Source of the DNA: an archaeon
GTDB taxonomy: Archaea > Asgardarchaeota > Thorarchaeia > Thorarchaeales > Thorarchaeaceae
Assembly: GCA_024276825.1 (NCBI GenBank)
Contig: JAJRWI010000033.1
Location: 62,001-126,000 of the forward strand
Direction: 5' to 3'
DNA length: 64,000 nt
The notes under the pieces are model-generated. The model was not told the origin of the DNA. It searched no databases and saw nothing but the letters and a program-made list of their open reading frames with translations. Positions 8,681 to 17,709 of the stretch are shown here, one piece after another (the first letter of the stretch is position 1; each line of letters starts with the position of its first letter). Both the position numbers and the translations under genes were made by a program.

Positions 8681-8776
8681 ATGAGGAGTATGTGTTGCTA
8701 CGGTCATGCATACTCTGAGTTGGATGGTGTGACAATTGAACGAAACAACAGTTTCACCGGACAAGAGTTCGGATAA
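8681..8776 (+). CDS. Possible leader peptide overlapping the copA start
   Basis: An ATG-initiated 31-codon frame begins at 8681, about 9 bases after the predicted copA transcription start, and runs into the copA gene in a different frame, ending at TAA 8774-8776. Its N-terminus contains Met-Cys-Cys-Tyr-Gly-His, a plausible metal-ligand cluster. It would be translated from an almost leaderless transcript, before or in competition with the TTG start of copA at 8736. It could be chance; no family is recognised and codon usage cannot be judged at this length. Confidence 0.25.
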   Translation: MRSMCCYGHAYSELDGVTIERNNSFTGQEFG

Positions 8777-11402
8777 AAAATCGAGAATCTCATTAAACCT
8801 TGAAGGCATGCATTGTGCCTCCTGTGTTAGCACAATTGAGAAGGCCATCTTAAAACAAGATGGAGTAATCAAGGTATCAGTGAGCCTACTAGACCAGAAG
8901 GCTGTAGTTGAATATGAGCCAGACAAAGTGGACAGGACGGCTCTTGAGAAAGCAGTGGAGTCTACAGGCTATAGAACGGTACGACCCAAAATGATGATAA
9001 CTCTAGATCCCCTGCCCAGTGCAAGTCAATGGGGCAAAATCGTAGAACATGTGAAGAATGTTAATGGTGTTATAACTGCGACTCCGTTTGAGAGCAAAAG
9101 CAGACTTCTCATTGAATATGACGAGAGTCTTGTCACCTTTAAAATCATAAAGCGAGCTTTGCAGGAGATTGGTTTCAATGCGGAGGAATATGGTGCAGGA
9201 AGGGCAGACCGAGAGAAATCAGCACGAGAACAGGAGATCAGATACTATACTCGTCTCTTGGCATTCTCATTAATACTCAGCATTCCAGTGTTGATACTGA
9301 CGCTCGCACCTGAAATATTACTTCCTATTCTTCCATCTGGAATGTCTCCAGAACTCATGAATTTCATTCTGACAACCCCAATTCAATTCATTGCAGGTTA
9401 TCCTTTTTACAAGTCAAGTCTTAGAGCTGCAAGACATGGCAAAGCGAACATGGACACATTAATAATCTTGGGTACCAGTGCGGCTTACTTCTACTCAGTA
9501 GCAGCAACATTCTTCTTAGAGGGCTATGTTGCATTCTATGACACAGCAGCACTTCTGATTACATTCATCATACTGGGAAGGACTCTGGAGGCAGTGGCTA
9601 AGGGACGCACATCCAAGGCCATAAGAAAGCTCCTTGACCTTCAGGCTAAGGTGGCAGTGGTCATTAGAGATGGTGAAGAGATCACAATTCCAATTGAGGA
9701 TGTTGAGGTCGATGACATTCTACTTGTCAAGCCTGGAGAGAAAATACCAGTTGATGGAGTTGTCATTGATGGACAATCATCAGTTGACGAATCCATGGTC
9801 ACAGGCGAATCAATACCAGTCAGTAAGAAAGTTGGAGACTCGGTAATTGGGTCGACCATAAATAAGAATGGCGTACTCAAGGTAAGAGCGACCAAGGTGG
9901 GCCAAGACACAGTACTGTCCCAGATTGTACGAATGGTCGAGGAGGCACAAACACAGAAGCCCCCCATTCAACGCAAAGCTGATGCTATCGCAGGTGTCTT
10001 TGTACCAATAGTGATGGTTCTAGCAGCATCGACTTTTCTGGTCTGGTTCTTTTTGGTTGGTGAGGAATGGGTCAGATCACTGAGCTTCATGATTGCTGTC
10101 CTTGTTGCAGCTTGTCCATGTGCTCTTGGTCTTGCAACACCTACCTCCCTTATGGTGGGGATTGGAAAAGGCGCTGAACATGGCATACTGATTAAGACGG
10201 GTGCAGGTCTTGAGATAATTCCAAAAGTCGACACGATCGTGTTTGACAAGACTGGAACACTCACAATTGGACGCCCCACTCTGACCGACATTGTTCCTGC
10301 AAGTGATATTGAACCCACTGAGGTATTGCGACTTGTTGCTGCAATAGAAAAGAACAGTGAGCATCCATTGGCTGAAGCAATCGTACAATATGCTGAGGCA
10401 TCAGAAATTGAAATTCCTGAGGCGACCGATTTCATATCAGTCACAGGCAAGGGAGTGAGCGGGAATGTTGAGGGATCAACAATTCTTGTAGGAAACGACT
10501 CCTTCATGCTTGACAATGGCATCGATATCAGTTCACTTCAAGAGCAAGTGGTACGGCTTCAAGAAGAAGGCAAGACCACCGTATATGCTGCAAGAGATGG
10601 ACAAGCACTTGCACTACTGGCAATTGCTGACACCCTGAAGGAGAACTCAGCTGAAGCTGTTTCCAGACTACAAGAGATGGGCATTGATGTGTTGATGATC
10701 ACCGGCGATAAGGAGAGGACTGCCTATGCCATAGCCAAGTCTGTGGGAATCAAGAGAGTTCTTGCAGAGGTCATGCCTGGCGACAAGGCGCAGGAGGTCA
10801 AGAAACTTCAGGCTGAAGGTCGTGTGGTTGCAATGACTGGAGACGGCGTAAATGATGCACCAGCACTCGCACAGGCAGATGTTGGAATCGCGCTTGGTTC
10901 TGGAACCGATGTGTCAGTCGAAACAGGTGATATCGTGCTGGTCAAAGATGATCTCATGGATGTTGTTGCAGCGATTGATCTTGGAACAAAGACCATGAAC
11001 AAGATAAGGCAGAACTTTTTCTGGGCACTTGTCTACAATCTGGCACTTCTGCCAATTGCAGCGGGTCTTCTATATCCACTAACAGGACTTGTTCTCAAGC
11101 CGGAATTTGCAGCTCTTGCCATGGCATTCTCCAGTGTCAGTGTGGTCAGCAACTCATTATTACTTGGAAGATACACTCCGCGTAAGCATGCCGAAACTAG
11201 ATTGGAGATTACTAAAGACAAGCCGCCTGAGTTCGCGATTGATCCAATTTGCAAGATGGAGGTGCATACAGCCTCTGCAGAACTCTATAGTGATTACGAA
11301 GGCAAGAGATACTATTTCTGTGCAGAGCACTGCAAAAAGACATTCGATGCAGACCCCGCCCAATACAAGGACGAGGATGTCATAAGACCTCCCCCTCAAT
11401 AG
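8736..11402 (+). CDS. copA: Copper-transporting P1B-type ATPase with C-terminal YHS domain
   Basis: This 888-residue membrane pump would use ATP to export Cu(+). In order: an HMA domain with GMHCASC (C27, C30), a second HMA-like domain (about 70-150) lacking its CxxC, eight hydrophobic helices, TGES actuator loop, the intramembrane [11 protein letters not shown] motif (CPC 460-462), phosphorylated DKTGTLT (D504), an SEHPLAEA nucleotide-binding motif, GDGVNDAP near 703 and a C-terminal YHS domain from about 836 ([14 protein letters not shown]). CPC plus the HMA cysteines indicate copper or silver rather than zinc. The start is TTG at 8736, directly after an in-frame stop at 8730; the upstream ribosome site is weak. 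It is divergent from the YHS/ABC genes. The second, Cys-less HMA is probably structural. Confidence 0.95.
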   Translation: MNETTVSPDKSSDKKSRISLNLEGMHCASCVSTIEKAILKQDGVIKVSVSLLDQKAVVEYEPDKVDRTALEKAVESTGYRTVRPKMMITLDPLPSASQWGKIVEHVKNVNGVITATPFESKSRLLIEYDESLVTFKIIKRALQEIGFNAEEYGAGRADREKSAREQEIRYYTRLLAFSLILSIPVLILTLAPEILLPILPSGMSPELMNFILTTPIQFIAGYPFYKSSLRAARHGKANMDTLIILGTSAAYFYSVAATFFLEGYVAFYDTAALLITFIILGRTLEAVAKGRTSKAIRKLLDLQAKVAVVIRDGEEITIPIEDVEVDDILLVKPGEKIPVDGVVIDGQSSVDESMVTGESIPVSKKVGDSVIGSTINKNGVLKVRATKVGQDTVLSQIVRMVEEAQTQKPPIQRKADAIAGVFVPIVMVLAASTFLVWFFLVGEEWVRSLSFMIAVLVAACPCALGLATPTSLMVGIGKGAEHGILIKTGAGLEIIPKVDTIVFDKTGTLTIGRPTLTDIVPASDIEPTEVLRLVAAIEKNSEHPLAEAIVQYAEASEIEIPEATDFISVTGKGVSGNVEGSTILVGNDSFMLDNGIDISSLQEQVVRLQEEGKTTVYAARDGQALALLAIADTLKENSAEAVSRLQEMGIDVLMITGDKERTAYAIAKSVGIKRVLAEVMPGDKAQEVKKLQAEGRVVAMTGDGVNDAPALAQADVGIALGSGTDVSVETGDIVLVKDDLMDVVAAIDLGTKTMNKIRQNFFWALVYNLALLPIAAGLLYPLTGLVLKPEFAALAMAFSSVSVVSNSLLLGRYTPRKHAETRLEITKDKPPEFAIDPICKMEVHTASAELYSDYEGKRYYFCAEHCKKTFDADPAQYKDEDVIRPPPQ

Positions 11403-11562
11403 TCGCTGATAGTTGCTCAATACAATTAATGATATTCGCTCTCAAACAGGGCGGATATCCCTTATTTTCTCTCACAATTTGAATCTTCAAACAATAAGCT
11501 TTACTGCATGACCAAGAATCTAATATGCAAGTTTGTCAAGATACTGGTGAGAGTGAACTGGA

Positions 11563-12258
11563 TTGCAACCTGTTATAGTTCGTGTTGGTAAGAGCGCCTT
11601 TGATGAGATAATTGACAGGGCCGTTGACATATTGAAAAAAGGTGGACTTGTAGTCTACCCCACAGATACAAGCTATGGCATAGGTTGCGACCCACTGAAT
11701 CCAGAAGCGTTAAAATCCCTCCTGAGGGTGAAGCAGAGAGATCCCAAATATGGAGTTCCCCTTCTCTTCTCAAGTATTGATCAATGCAGTGAATATCACA
11801 CGTTTCACGAGTTTGAGAGGATTCTTGCACGCCTGTTCTGGCCAGGTGCACTCACCCTAGTTGTCACCCCCCGAAAGGAGATTCCAGAACATGTCAGGGG
11901 TGAACGGGAGTCCATCGCAGTACGGGTGCCTGATCATGATGTTCCTCGTGCAATCGCGCGCAAGATGGATGTTCCAATAGTTGGTACCAGTGCCAATATC
12001 TCTGGGGGTCCCTCCCCATTTAGTATGGATGTGGCATTAGAACAACTTGGCGACTCGGTTGACCTCTACATTGATGGTGGGGAGTCGAAGGTCATCAAGA
12101 ACTCGACAATAATCAGTATTGTCAGTAGTGGTGATAAGAGCCACATCAAGGTCCACCGTGAGGGTGTGATCACAATAGAGCGTCTCATTGAGAGTCTGAG
12201 AGTGGACTCATCCGCCCTCGATTTTTGGACAACGCAAGTGATACCAGCAGACATGTGA
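11563..12258 (+). CDS. sua5: L-threonylcarbamoyladenylate synthase (Sua5/YrdC family)
   Basis: This 231-residue protein makes threonylcarbamoyl-AMP from threonine, bicarbonate and ATP, the first step of tRNA t6A37 modification. The YrdC core is clear: GGLVVYPTDTSYGIGCD near residue 28, RDPKYGVPLLF, FWPGALTLVV, SIAVRVPDH and PIVGTSANISGGPSP. The length fits a YrdC domain without the extra C-terminal Sua5 domain. The start is TTG at 11563; GTGA lies 7 bases upstream. Two genes downstream lies Cgi121, a subunit of the KEOPS complex that uses this product, with a THUMP RNA-binding gene in between, so the block is a tRNA-modification neighbourhood. Confidence 0.92.
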   Translation: MQPVIVRVGKSAFDEIIDRAVDILKKGGLVVYPTDTSYGIGCDPLNPEALKSLLRVKQRDPKYGVPLLFSSIDQCSEYHTFHEFERILARLFWPGALTLVVTPRKEIPEHVRGERESIAVRVPDHDVPRAIARKMDVPIVGTSANISGGPSPFSMDVALEQLGDSVDLYIDGGESKVIKNSTIISIVSSGDKSHIKVHREGVITIERLIESLRVDSSALDFWTTQVIPADM

Positions 12259-12267
12259 GGGATTCAT

Positions 12268-12801
12268 CTGAAACAATTCAACCTGTTAATAGGATGCCCC
12301 CGAAATCGTGAACGCGCAGCAGCATCAGAGGTCCGCTACTTCATTGGCGATCTCCTTGATGACCCGTCAATCAAGGTGTATCCGACAAAGATCTCTGGTC
12401 TGTTGACCTGCTGGACCTCCCTGAATCCTTTCAATGTCATTCAAGAGCTCAAGAAATTTGCTGAGGACAACCCCTACCAGTTCAGGTTTGCAATACGCTT
12501 CACGCCTATTGAAGTCTGTGTGTCTACAGACCTTGAGAGAATTGTTAAGGCCTCCCAAGAGCTTCTTCCAAGAATCTCTGAAGACGAGTCTTATCGTGTG
12601 ACCGTGAGAAGTCGTCATACTGCTCTCAAGAACATGCAGGTCATTGAGGCAGTAGCGGATGTGATTCCACGAAAAGTTAACCTTGACAGTCCTGATAAGA
12701 CACTATGGATTGAGATAGTTGGTGATACAACTGGAATATCGGTACTTCAAGAGAGCAAGGACATTCTATCAATCATGACACTTAGGGATGACACCTACTG
12801 A
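12268..12801 (+). CDS. THUMP-domain RNA-binding protein (Tan1-like)
   Basis: Read from CTG at 12268 the protein has 177 residues and begins FNLLIGCPRNRERAAASEV, a pattern typical of THUMP proteins, whose N-terminal ferredoxin-like fold precedes the THUMP core. The core (RFAIRFTPIEVCV through SYRVTVRSRHTALK, then VNLDSPDKTLWIEIVGD) matches the tRNA-binding THUMP domain of Tan1-type proteins, which assist acetylation of tRNA C12. No ATG or TTG precedes this sequence in frame; a GTG at 12376 would remove 36 residues of it. GAGGG lies six bases before the CTG, supporting an unusual CTG start. It follows sua5 after 9 bases and converges exactly with cgi121. Confidence 0.75.
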   Translation: MKQFNLLIGCPRNRERAAASEVRYFIGDLLDDPSIKVYPTKISGLLTCWTSLNPFNVIQELKKFAEDNPYQFRFAIRFTPIEVCVSTDLERIVKASQELLPRISEDESYRVTVRSRHTALKNMQVIEAVADVIPRKVNLDSPDKTLWIEIVGDTTGISVLQESKDILSIMTLRDDTY

Positions 12802-13395
12802 TTATGTTTCAAAGGCCACAAGTGAAACCTTGTTGACCAGACAACGTGTGAGGGCATCAAATCTTGCTGAAAGCGACTCAGACTCGGCAATAGCCTGTAT
12901 CTCAATATCAGTTATTCCAAAGTGTTTCTTTATTTGCTCGAAGCGCTCTTTGGACTGTTCAAACAGTGGATGCCTCTCATGACCGACCCAATTGATTATC
13001 GCACTGACATGTTCTACTGTGTTTGATTCGTTCTCACCAATTGCAACCAGTGCAACCGATTCGGGCATGTTCTCCACACCCAATTCTTGGAGTGCATTAC
13101 TAATCTGTCGTTGTGCAGATGCATATACCACAATCTCTACACTCAGGCTTCTTGAATGTGCATAATTGCCTCTCCATGCATTGAGAGCATTCTGTGCAAC
13201 AGCCATCAGATAGATTGGCCCTGCAACAAGGTCGGCCCTCAGAAACTGAGTGGCCAGAACACCATTTGGCAGATTTGAGGCAATCTCAATAAGCTGACTG
13301 CTTGTTAGAGCGTTCTTGTTGACTAGTTCTGTTGCAATCACAACGAATTCGCTGTCACTGTGGTATAGTTTCTCAATTATCATGGTCTTCGCCAC
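12802..13395 (-). CDS. cgi121: KEOPS complex subunit Cgi121
   Basis: This 197-residue protein matches the Cgi121/TPRKB family through the segment AGPIYLMAVAQNALNAW followed by RSLSVEIVVYASAQRQI and an LGV-containing loop, the conserved face that binds Bud32 and the tRNA 3' end. In archaea Cgi121 recruits tRNA to KEOPS, which transfers the threonylcarbamoyl group made by Sua5 to A37. The C-terminus (140-197) is longer than the minimal family core and helical. The start is GTG at 13395; an ATG at 13383 is an alternative, and a GGTGA site abuts the GTG, so the start is uncertain. It is 10 bases from the phosphoribosyltransferase gene upstream on the same strand. Confidence 0.85.
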   Translation of the reverse strand: MAKTMIIEKLYHSDSEFVVIATELVNKNALTSSQLIEIASNLPNGVLATQFLRADLVAGPIYLMAVAQNALNAWRGNYAHSRSLSVEIVVYASAQRQISNALQELGVENMPESVALVAIGENESNTVEHVSAIINWVGHERHPLFEQSKERFEQIKKHFGITDIEIQAIAESESLSARFDALTRCLVNKVSLVAFET

Positions 13396-13405
13396 TCACC
13401 AAATC

Positions 13406-13987
13406 TCACAGTCTCTTGATGAAATAGTCGGCAACAGTTGGCTCGAAGCCCACCTCAAACACCAGTTTATCTCTGATCTGGGCCATATCAAGCGTCGGGT
13501 CCTCTGTCTTGAAATGTTTGACGAGAGCGATTATTGACTCACGATGTTCCCATGGATAGACTGTCCACTTGTCAATTCTTTTCATGTAATAATCGGGAAT
13601 GATCTTTGAATGTGGTTTCAAATGGAGTACTGCCGTTCTGACCTCCTTCACTCCCAAGTCCTCAATATGCGATTTTGCATGCATCAGGCTCTCTCCCGAG
13701 TCTGCGACCTCATCGACCAGCAGAATCCTCTTCTCCTTAATAGAAACCGAGAGTGGCTGAGTGATCTTTGGCTCAGGTCCGCGGATGCCTATGTCACTGT
13801 AATACTCGATACGCACATTGAACATTGCATTTGTATAAAGGACATCGGAGAGAATTCGTGCAGGAATCCATCCACCACGGGCGATGCCTACGATGATATG
13901 CGGCTTATATCCGCTCATTACAATTCTCTCAGAGAGCTGCAGGGTCAGGTTATACACCTCATCCCATGATATTATCTCATACTCCAT
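13406..13987 (-). CDS. Purine-type phosphoribosyltransferase
   Basis: This 193-residue protein carries the PRPP-binding motif RILLVDEVADSGESL (about 86-100) and the upstream IVGIARGGWIPAR loop of type I phosphoribosyltransferases such as xanthine-guanine or hypoxanthine enzymes. These join a purine base to PRPP in salvage. The YPWEHRE segment near 146 lies where hypoxanthine/xanthine enzymes hold the base, which supports a Gpt-like function, but base specificity cannot be fixed. The C-terminal 35 residues (IRDKLVFEVGFEPTVADYF) form a helical extension. It probably forms an operon with cgi121, 10 bases downstream. Confidence 0.85.
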   Translation of the reverse strand: MEYEIISWDEVYNLTLQLSERIVMSGYKPHIIVGIARGGWIPARILSDVLYTNAMFNVRIEYYSDIGIRGPEPKITQPLSVSIKEKRILLVDEVADSGESLMHAKSHIEDLGVKEVRTAVLHLKPHSKIIPDYYMKRIDKWTVYPWEHRESIIALVKHFKTEDPTLDMAQIRDKLVFEVGFEPTVADYFIKRL

Positions 13988-14098
13988 TGTTTACCCACAC
14001 TTGCTATGATGAGCTTCCCTCGAACCAGTTCTTAATTAATCCAGTGATTGAGCCTGCAGCCATAAGGTAAATCAGTGAATTAGACTGCTGTTGATTCA

Positions 14099-15370
14099 GT
14101 GATGACTATGCGACCCGACCTGCTGCTGATAAATATTGGACAGTTGGCCACTCTAAAGAACAAATCAGAGTGTCCTCGAACGGGTGAGGATATGAAGGAC
14201 CTATCAATCATTGAAGATGGGGCAGTAGCGATTAAGGATGGTAGAATCATCGCGGTTGGTAATACGGATGAGGTCATGTCTGCATTCTCTAGCGATGACA
14301 GTATTCCCACAATGCAGTTTCCGAAACGACTGGTCATTCCTGGATTGATTGACAGTCACACACACTTGGTGTTTGGCGGTTCGCGTGAACACGACTTTGC
14401 AATGAAACTTGCTGGAAAGACATACATGGAGATTCTTGAGGCGGGTGGCGGCATTTTGAACACATTAAGACACACTCGCAGTTCTTCCATAGATGAACTT
14501 GAAGCGCAGGCCTGGGGATTTCTCGAGAATATGACTCAGAATGGGGATACAGTCATCGAAGCAAAGAGCGGCTACGGGTTGAATGTTGAGAATGAGTTGA
14601 AGATGCTCAGAGTGATAAGATCGCTCAATGAGAGAACGAATGTTGAGATTATACCCACTTTTCTCGGTGCACATGCAGTCCCGCCAGAGTATGAGGGCCG
14701 AACTGGTGACTATGTTGACCTTGTGATCAATGAGATGATTCCTACAATCGCTGACAATGACTTAGCTGAGTTCTGTGATGTGTTTTGTGAGAAGGGTGTA
14801 TTTGAGGTTGAACAGTCAAGACGCATATTACTTACCGCAAGAGATGCTGGCATGGCCCTGAAGGTGCACGCTGATGAGATAGTCCAGCTGGGCGGTGCAG
14901 AGCTTGCAGCAGAAGTGGGAGCGGTATCTGCTGATCACTTGCTCATGGCCTCCGATGACGGGCTTGAGGCAATGCGGAGAGCTGGTACAATCGCCACGCT
15001 TTTACCAGCGACTGCATTCAGTCTTGACACTGATTATGCCGATGCCAGAAAGATGATCGACATGGATCTCCCAGTCGCGCTGGCTACTGACTTTAACCCC
15101 AATTGTGCCAACGAGTCAATGTTCTTCACAATGGCCCTTGCCTGCTATAAGATGAAGATGGACCCACGCGAAGTGATCACTGCCTCCACAATCAATGCGG
15201 CTTATGCTGTCAACCGTGGTGATGAAACAGGGAGTATCGAGGTCGGCAAACGTGCTGACATACTCGTACTCGACTGTCCCAACCCTGAATACATCTCATG
15301 GCGCTTTGGCGCGAATCTCACACATACTGTGATTGCCAATGGTCAGGTCGTCTACACCAAATACCGATGA
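14099..15370 (+). CDS. hutI: Imidazolonepropionase
   Basis: This 423-residue amidohydrolase opens the imidazolone ring to N-formimino-glutamate, the third step of histidine breakdown. Diagnostic features: PGLIDSHTHLVFGGSREHDF near residue 78 (the HxH metal ligands), GGGILNT, AKSGYGL, PTFLGAHAVPPEY, LKVHADEI, ADHLL and TDFNPNC, all characteristic of HutI. The start is GTG 14099 or ATG 14102/14108; no clear ribosome site precedes them, so the transcript may be leaderless. It converges with hutH (7 bases apart); hutU lies 3.7 kb away. No hutF, hutG or formiminotransferase is present in the window. Confidence 0.95.
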   Translation: MMTMRPDLLLINIGQLATLKNKSECPRTGEDMKDLSIIEDGAVAIKDGRIIAVGNTDEVMSAFSSDDSIPTMQFPKRLVIPGLIDSHTHLVFGGSREHDFAMKLAGKTYMEILEAGGGILNTLRHTRSSSIDELEAQAWGFLENMTQNGDTVIEAKSGYGLNVENELKMLRVIRSLNERTNVEIIPTFLGAHAVPPEYEGRTGDYVDLVINEMIPTIADNDLAEFCDVFCEKGVFEVEQSRRILLTARDAGMALKVHADEIVQLGGAELAAEVGAVSADHLLMASDDGLEAMRRAGTIATLLPATAFSLDTDYADARKMIDMDLPVALATDFNPNCANESMFFTMALACYKMKMDPREVITASTINAAYAVNRGDETGSIEVGKRADILVLDCPNPEYISWRFGANLTHTVIANGQVVYTKYR

Positions 15371-15377
15371 ATAGAGG

Positions 15378-16910
15378 TCATTCCTCAAAAATGGAACCAG
15401 TGACCCCCTCAACAGCGGAAACCATACTCCTTGCCCTCATCAGTGTCCTGATTTTCTGTATGTCAGCATATAATGGTCTATCACTCTCTAATTTCGGGAT
15501 CTCTTTGCGAATGGTCTTGAAGGCCTGTTCTAATGCATCTGATGGCTTGAGTGGTGCAAGAAGATCAAGGCCCTGTGCTGCGCATAGATACTCGATTGCA
15601 ATCACATTTGACACATTCTCCAGAATCTGTCTTGCCTTTCGAGCAGCTATTGTACCCATGCTCACATGGTCTTCCTGATCCGCACTTGTCGGTATTGAGT
15701 CAACACTCGCTGGATGTGCCAAGACCTTGTTCTCGGAAACCAATGAGGCAGCGGTATATTGCGCTATCATCAGTCCAGACTCAAGACCCCCCTGTGTCGT
15801 CAAGAATGGGGGTAGTTCACTGAGATGTGGGTTCACGAGTCTATTGATTCTACGTTCTGCAATATTTGCAATCTCAGCAACAGCTATTCCAAGAAAGTCC
15901 ATGACAAGGGCAATGGGTTGTCCATGGAAGTTCCCTCCTGATATTACTGAGCCATCATCCGCGAATACCAAGGGATTGTCTGTAGCAGAATTAATCTCAG
16001 TTTCAATCACACTACGGACATATCGTATTGTGTCAAGAGAGGCTCCCAGCACCTGCGGTATGCATCTGAGTGAGTATGCATCTTGGACCTTTCCACATTT
16101 GGCATGGGACTGGTTGATCTCACTGTCATCTAGGATCTTCAACATGGTACTTGCAACATCAATCTGTCCCTCATGTGGTCGAACAGCATGTATCTTCTCG
16201 TTGAATGCGGCTCTAGTACCTCTCAAGGCCTCAAGACTCATGGCCGAGGCCACACAGGCATCACGAATCAGGTTCATTGCATCATGGACTGCTAGGGCAC
16301 CAATAGCAGTCATTGGTTGAGTACCATTAATTAATGCCACTCCTTCTTTGGCTGTGAGCTGGATTGGCTTGATTCCCGCTCTGTCCAGTGCATCAGCACC
16401 GGTCATTCTCTCATTCTCATAGTAAGCCTCACCCTCGCCTATCATGACAAGTACCATATGAGCAAGAGGCGCCAGGTCGCCGCTGGAACCAACAGAGCCC
16501 TGTTGAGGCACTATCGGGGTCACCCGTTTGTTTAACATGTCTATTAAGGTCTCAATCACTTCTACTCGTACACCAGAGAATCCCTTTGCGAGTGCATTTG
16601 CTCTCAGTAGCATCATTCCACGTACAATCTCATCATCAAATGGTTCACCCACTCCCACACTGTGACTACGAATGAGATTGATCTGGAGCATTGCAAGGTC
16701 GTCTTTCTCTATTGATACACGGGAGAGTTCGCCAAACCCAGTATTGACTCCATAGACTGTACGTCCCTCCTTGATCGTGACTTCAACCACTTGTCTACTC
16801 TTTATCACTCTCTCTCGGGCCCCATCATCAAGAGCCACATCTCTGAACTGTCGGGCCACTAACACAACATCCTCAATTGTCAGACTCTCACCGTCTATCA
16901 GAACGACCAT
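15378..16910 (-). CDS. hutH: Histidine ammonia-lyase with Ser-Ser-Gly at the MIO site
   Basis: This 510-residue enzyme would deaminate histidine to urocanate. The family features are strong: VYGVNTGFGEL (catalytic Tyr), GSVGSSGDLAPLAH, GTQPMTAIGAL, QDAYSLRC(I)PQVLG, TDNPLVF and GNFHGQP. The electrophilic MIO cofactor normally forms from Ala-Ser-Gly; here residues 142-144 are Ser-Ser-Gly. The central Ser and the Gly are kept, so cyclisation is still conceivable. The frame extends to TTG 16925, but that codon overlaps the GGAG site that serves the ATG at 16910 (9 bases), which also gives the usual HutH N-terminus. It converges with hutI. Confidence 0.93.
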   Translation of the reverse strand: MVVLIDGESLTIEDVVLVARQFRDVALDDGARERVIKSRQVVEVTIKEGRTVYGVNTGFGELSRVSIEKDDLAMLQINLIRSHSVGVGEPFDDEIVRGMMLLRANALAKGFSGVRVEVIETLIDMLNKRVTPIVPQQGSVGSSGDLAPLAHMVLVMIGEGEAYYENERMTGADALDRAGIKPIQLTAKEGVALINGTQPMTAIGALAVHDAMNLIRDACVASAMSLEALRGTRAAFNEKIHAVRPHEGQIDVASTMLKILDDSEINQSHAKCGKVQDAYSLRCIPQVLGASLDTIRYVRSVIETEINSATDNPLVFADDGSVISGGNFHGQPIALVMDFLGIAVAEIANIAERRINRLVNPHLSELPPFLTTQGGLESGLMIAQYTAASLVSENKVLAHPASVDSIPTSADQEDHVSMGTIAARKARQILENVSNVIAIEYLCAAQGLDLLAPLKPSDALEQAFKTIRKEIPKLESDRPLYADIQKIRTLMRARSMVSAVEGVTGSIFEE

Positions 16911-16997
16911 TATAACACACTCCAACTACTCTGCTGAAATCACTTACATTAAACTTAATCGCTGAATGCCATACTCACATAAATGAGTTGACTCCGA

Positions 16998-17657
16998 GTG
17001 ATTGATAACCCCAAACTTGAAAGAATACTTGCCGACGCCAAGCGCAACCAGATGCGACTTGCCAAACAGGTGATAGTTGAAGATGACCCTCCCATCTCAA
17101 ACGCACTCGTCACTGGAGTTGATGTGGCATACTCAGATGATATTGCAGTAGGATGTGCAGTGACTATAGACTCTGGCACCATGAAGACTATTGAATCAAT
17201 CAATATTGTTGCTGATGTGTCGTTCCCCTACATCTCTGGATTTTTCCACCTTCGTGAGGGTCCTATTATACTCGGACTATTGAAGAAAGTCCAACATAAG
17301 GGCCCAATCTTGATTGATGGACATGGAGTGTTCCACCCCAGAAGATGTGGTCTCGCATCGTATATCGGTGTCATAGCTGATGTCCAGACCATTGGAGTGG
17401 CAAAACGTCCAATTCTTCCAACCCAACAGTGTGAGACCGATTATGGCAAAGCATTGACCATAGACGGGGAAGTAGTCGGTGCACTTCTTCACATCGAAGG
17501 CAGAAGACATCCTTTTTATGTGTCCATTGGTCATAGAATCTCCCTTGAAACTGCTGTGAGAGTTGTCAAAGGGGCCATTCTCAATGGACAAGTGGAGCCT
17601 CTTCGTCTGGCACATGTTGAAGCCAATCGAGTCCTACACGAGTCCTTGAGTTGCTAA
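16998..17657 (+). CDS. nfi: Endonuclease V (deoxyinosine 3' endonuclease)
   Basis: This 219-residue protein matches endonuclease V, which nicks DNA (or RNA) one phosphodiester 3' of inosine. Visible motifs: GVDVAYSDD with the first catalytic Asp near residue 40, FPYISGFFHLREGP (the PYIPG-type wedge with catalytic Glu), LIDGHGVFHPRRCGLASYIGV (second catalytic Asp) and GVAKRPI. Length agrees with the bacterial and archaeal enzymes. The start is GTG at 16998; there is no strong ribosome site. It is divergent from hutH and followed by the flavoprotein gene. Confidence 0.93.
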   Translation: MIDNPKLERILADAKRNQMRLAKQVIVEDDPPISNALVTGVDVAYSDDIAVGCAVTIDSGTMKTIESINIVADVSFPYISGFFHLREGPIILGLLKKVQHKGPILIDGHGVFHPRRCGLASYIGVIADVQTIGVAKRPILPTQQCETDYGKALTIDGEVVGALLHIEGRRHPFYVSIGHRISLETAVRVVKGAILNGQVEPLRLAHVEANRVLHESLSC

Positions 17658-17709
17658 AGAGTTAATATTGAGGTTGTTTTTCATTCAATCAGTTTGAACA
17701 CAAGAGGAG

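Noticed and set aside
9968..10522. 184-codon open frame antisense to copA
   Set aside because: It lies wholly within the CopA catalytic region; its Ser/Thr/Pro-rich translation has no family features and no ribosome site.
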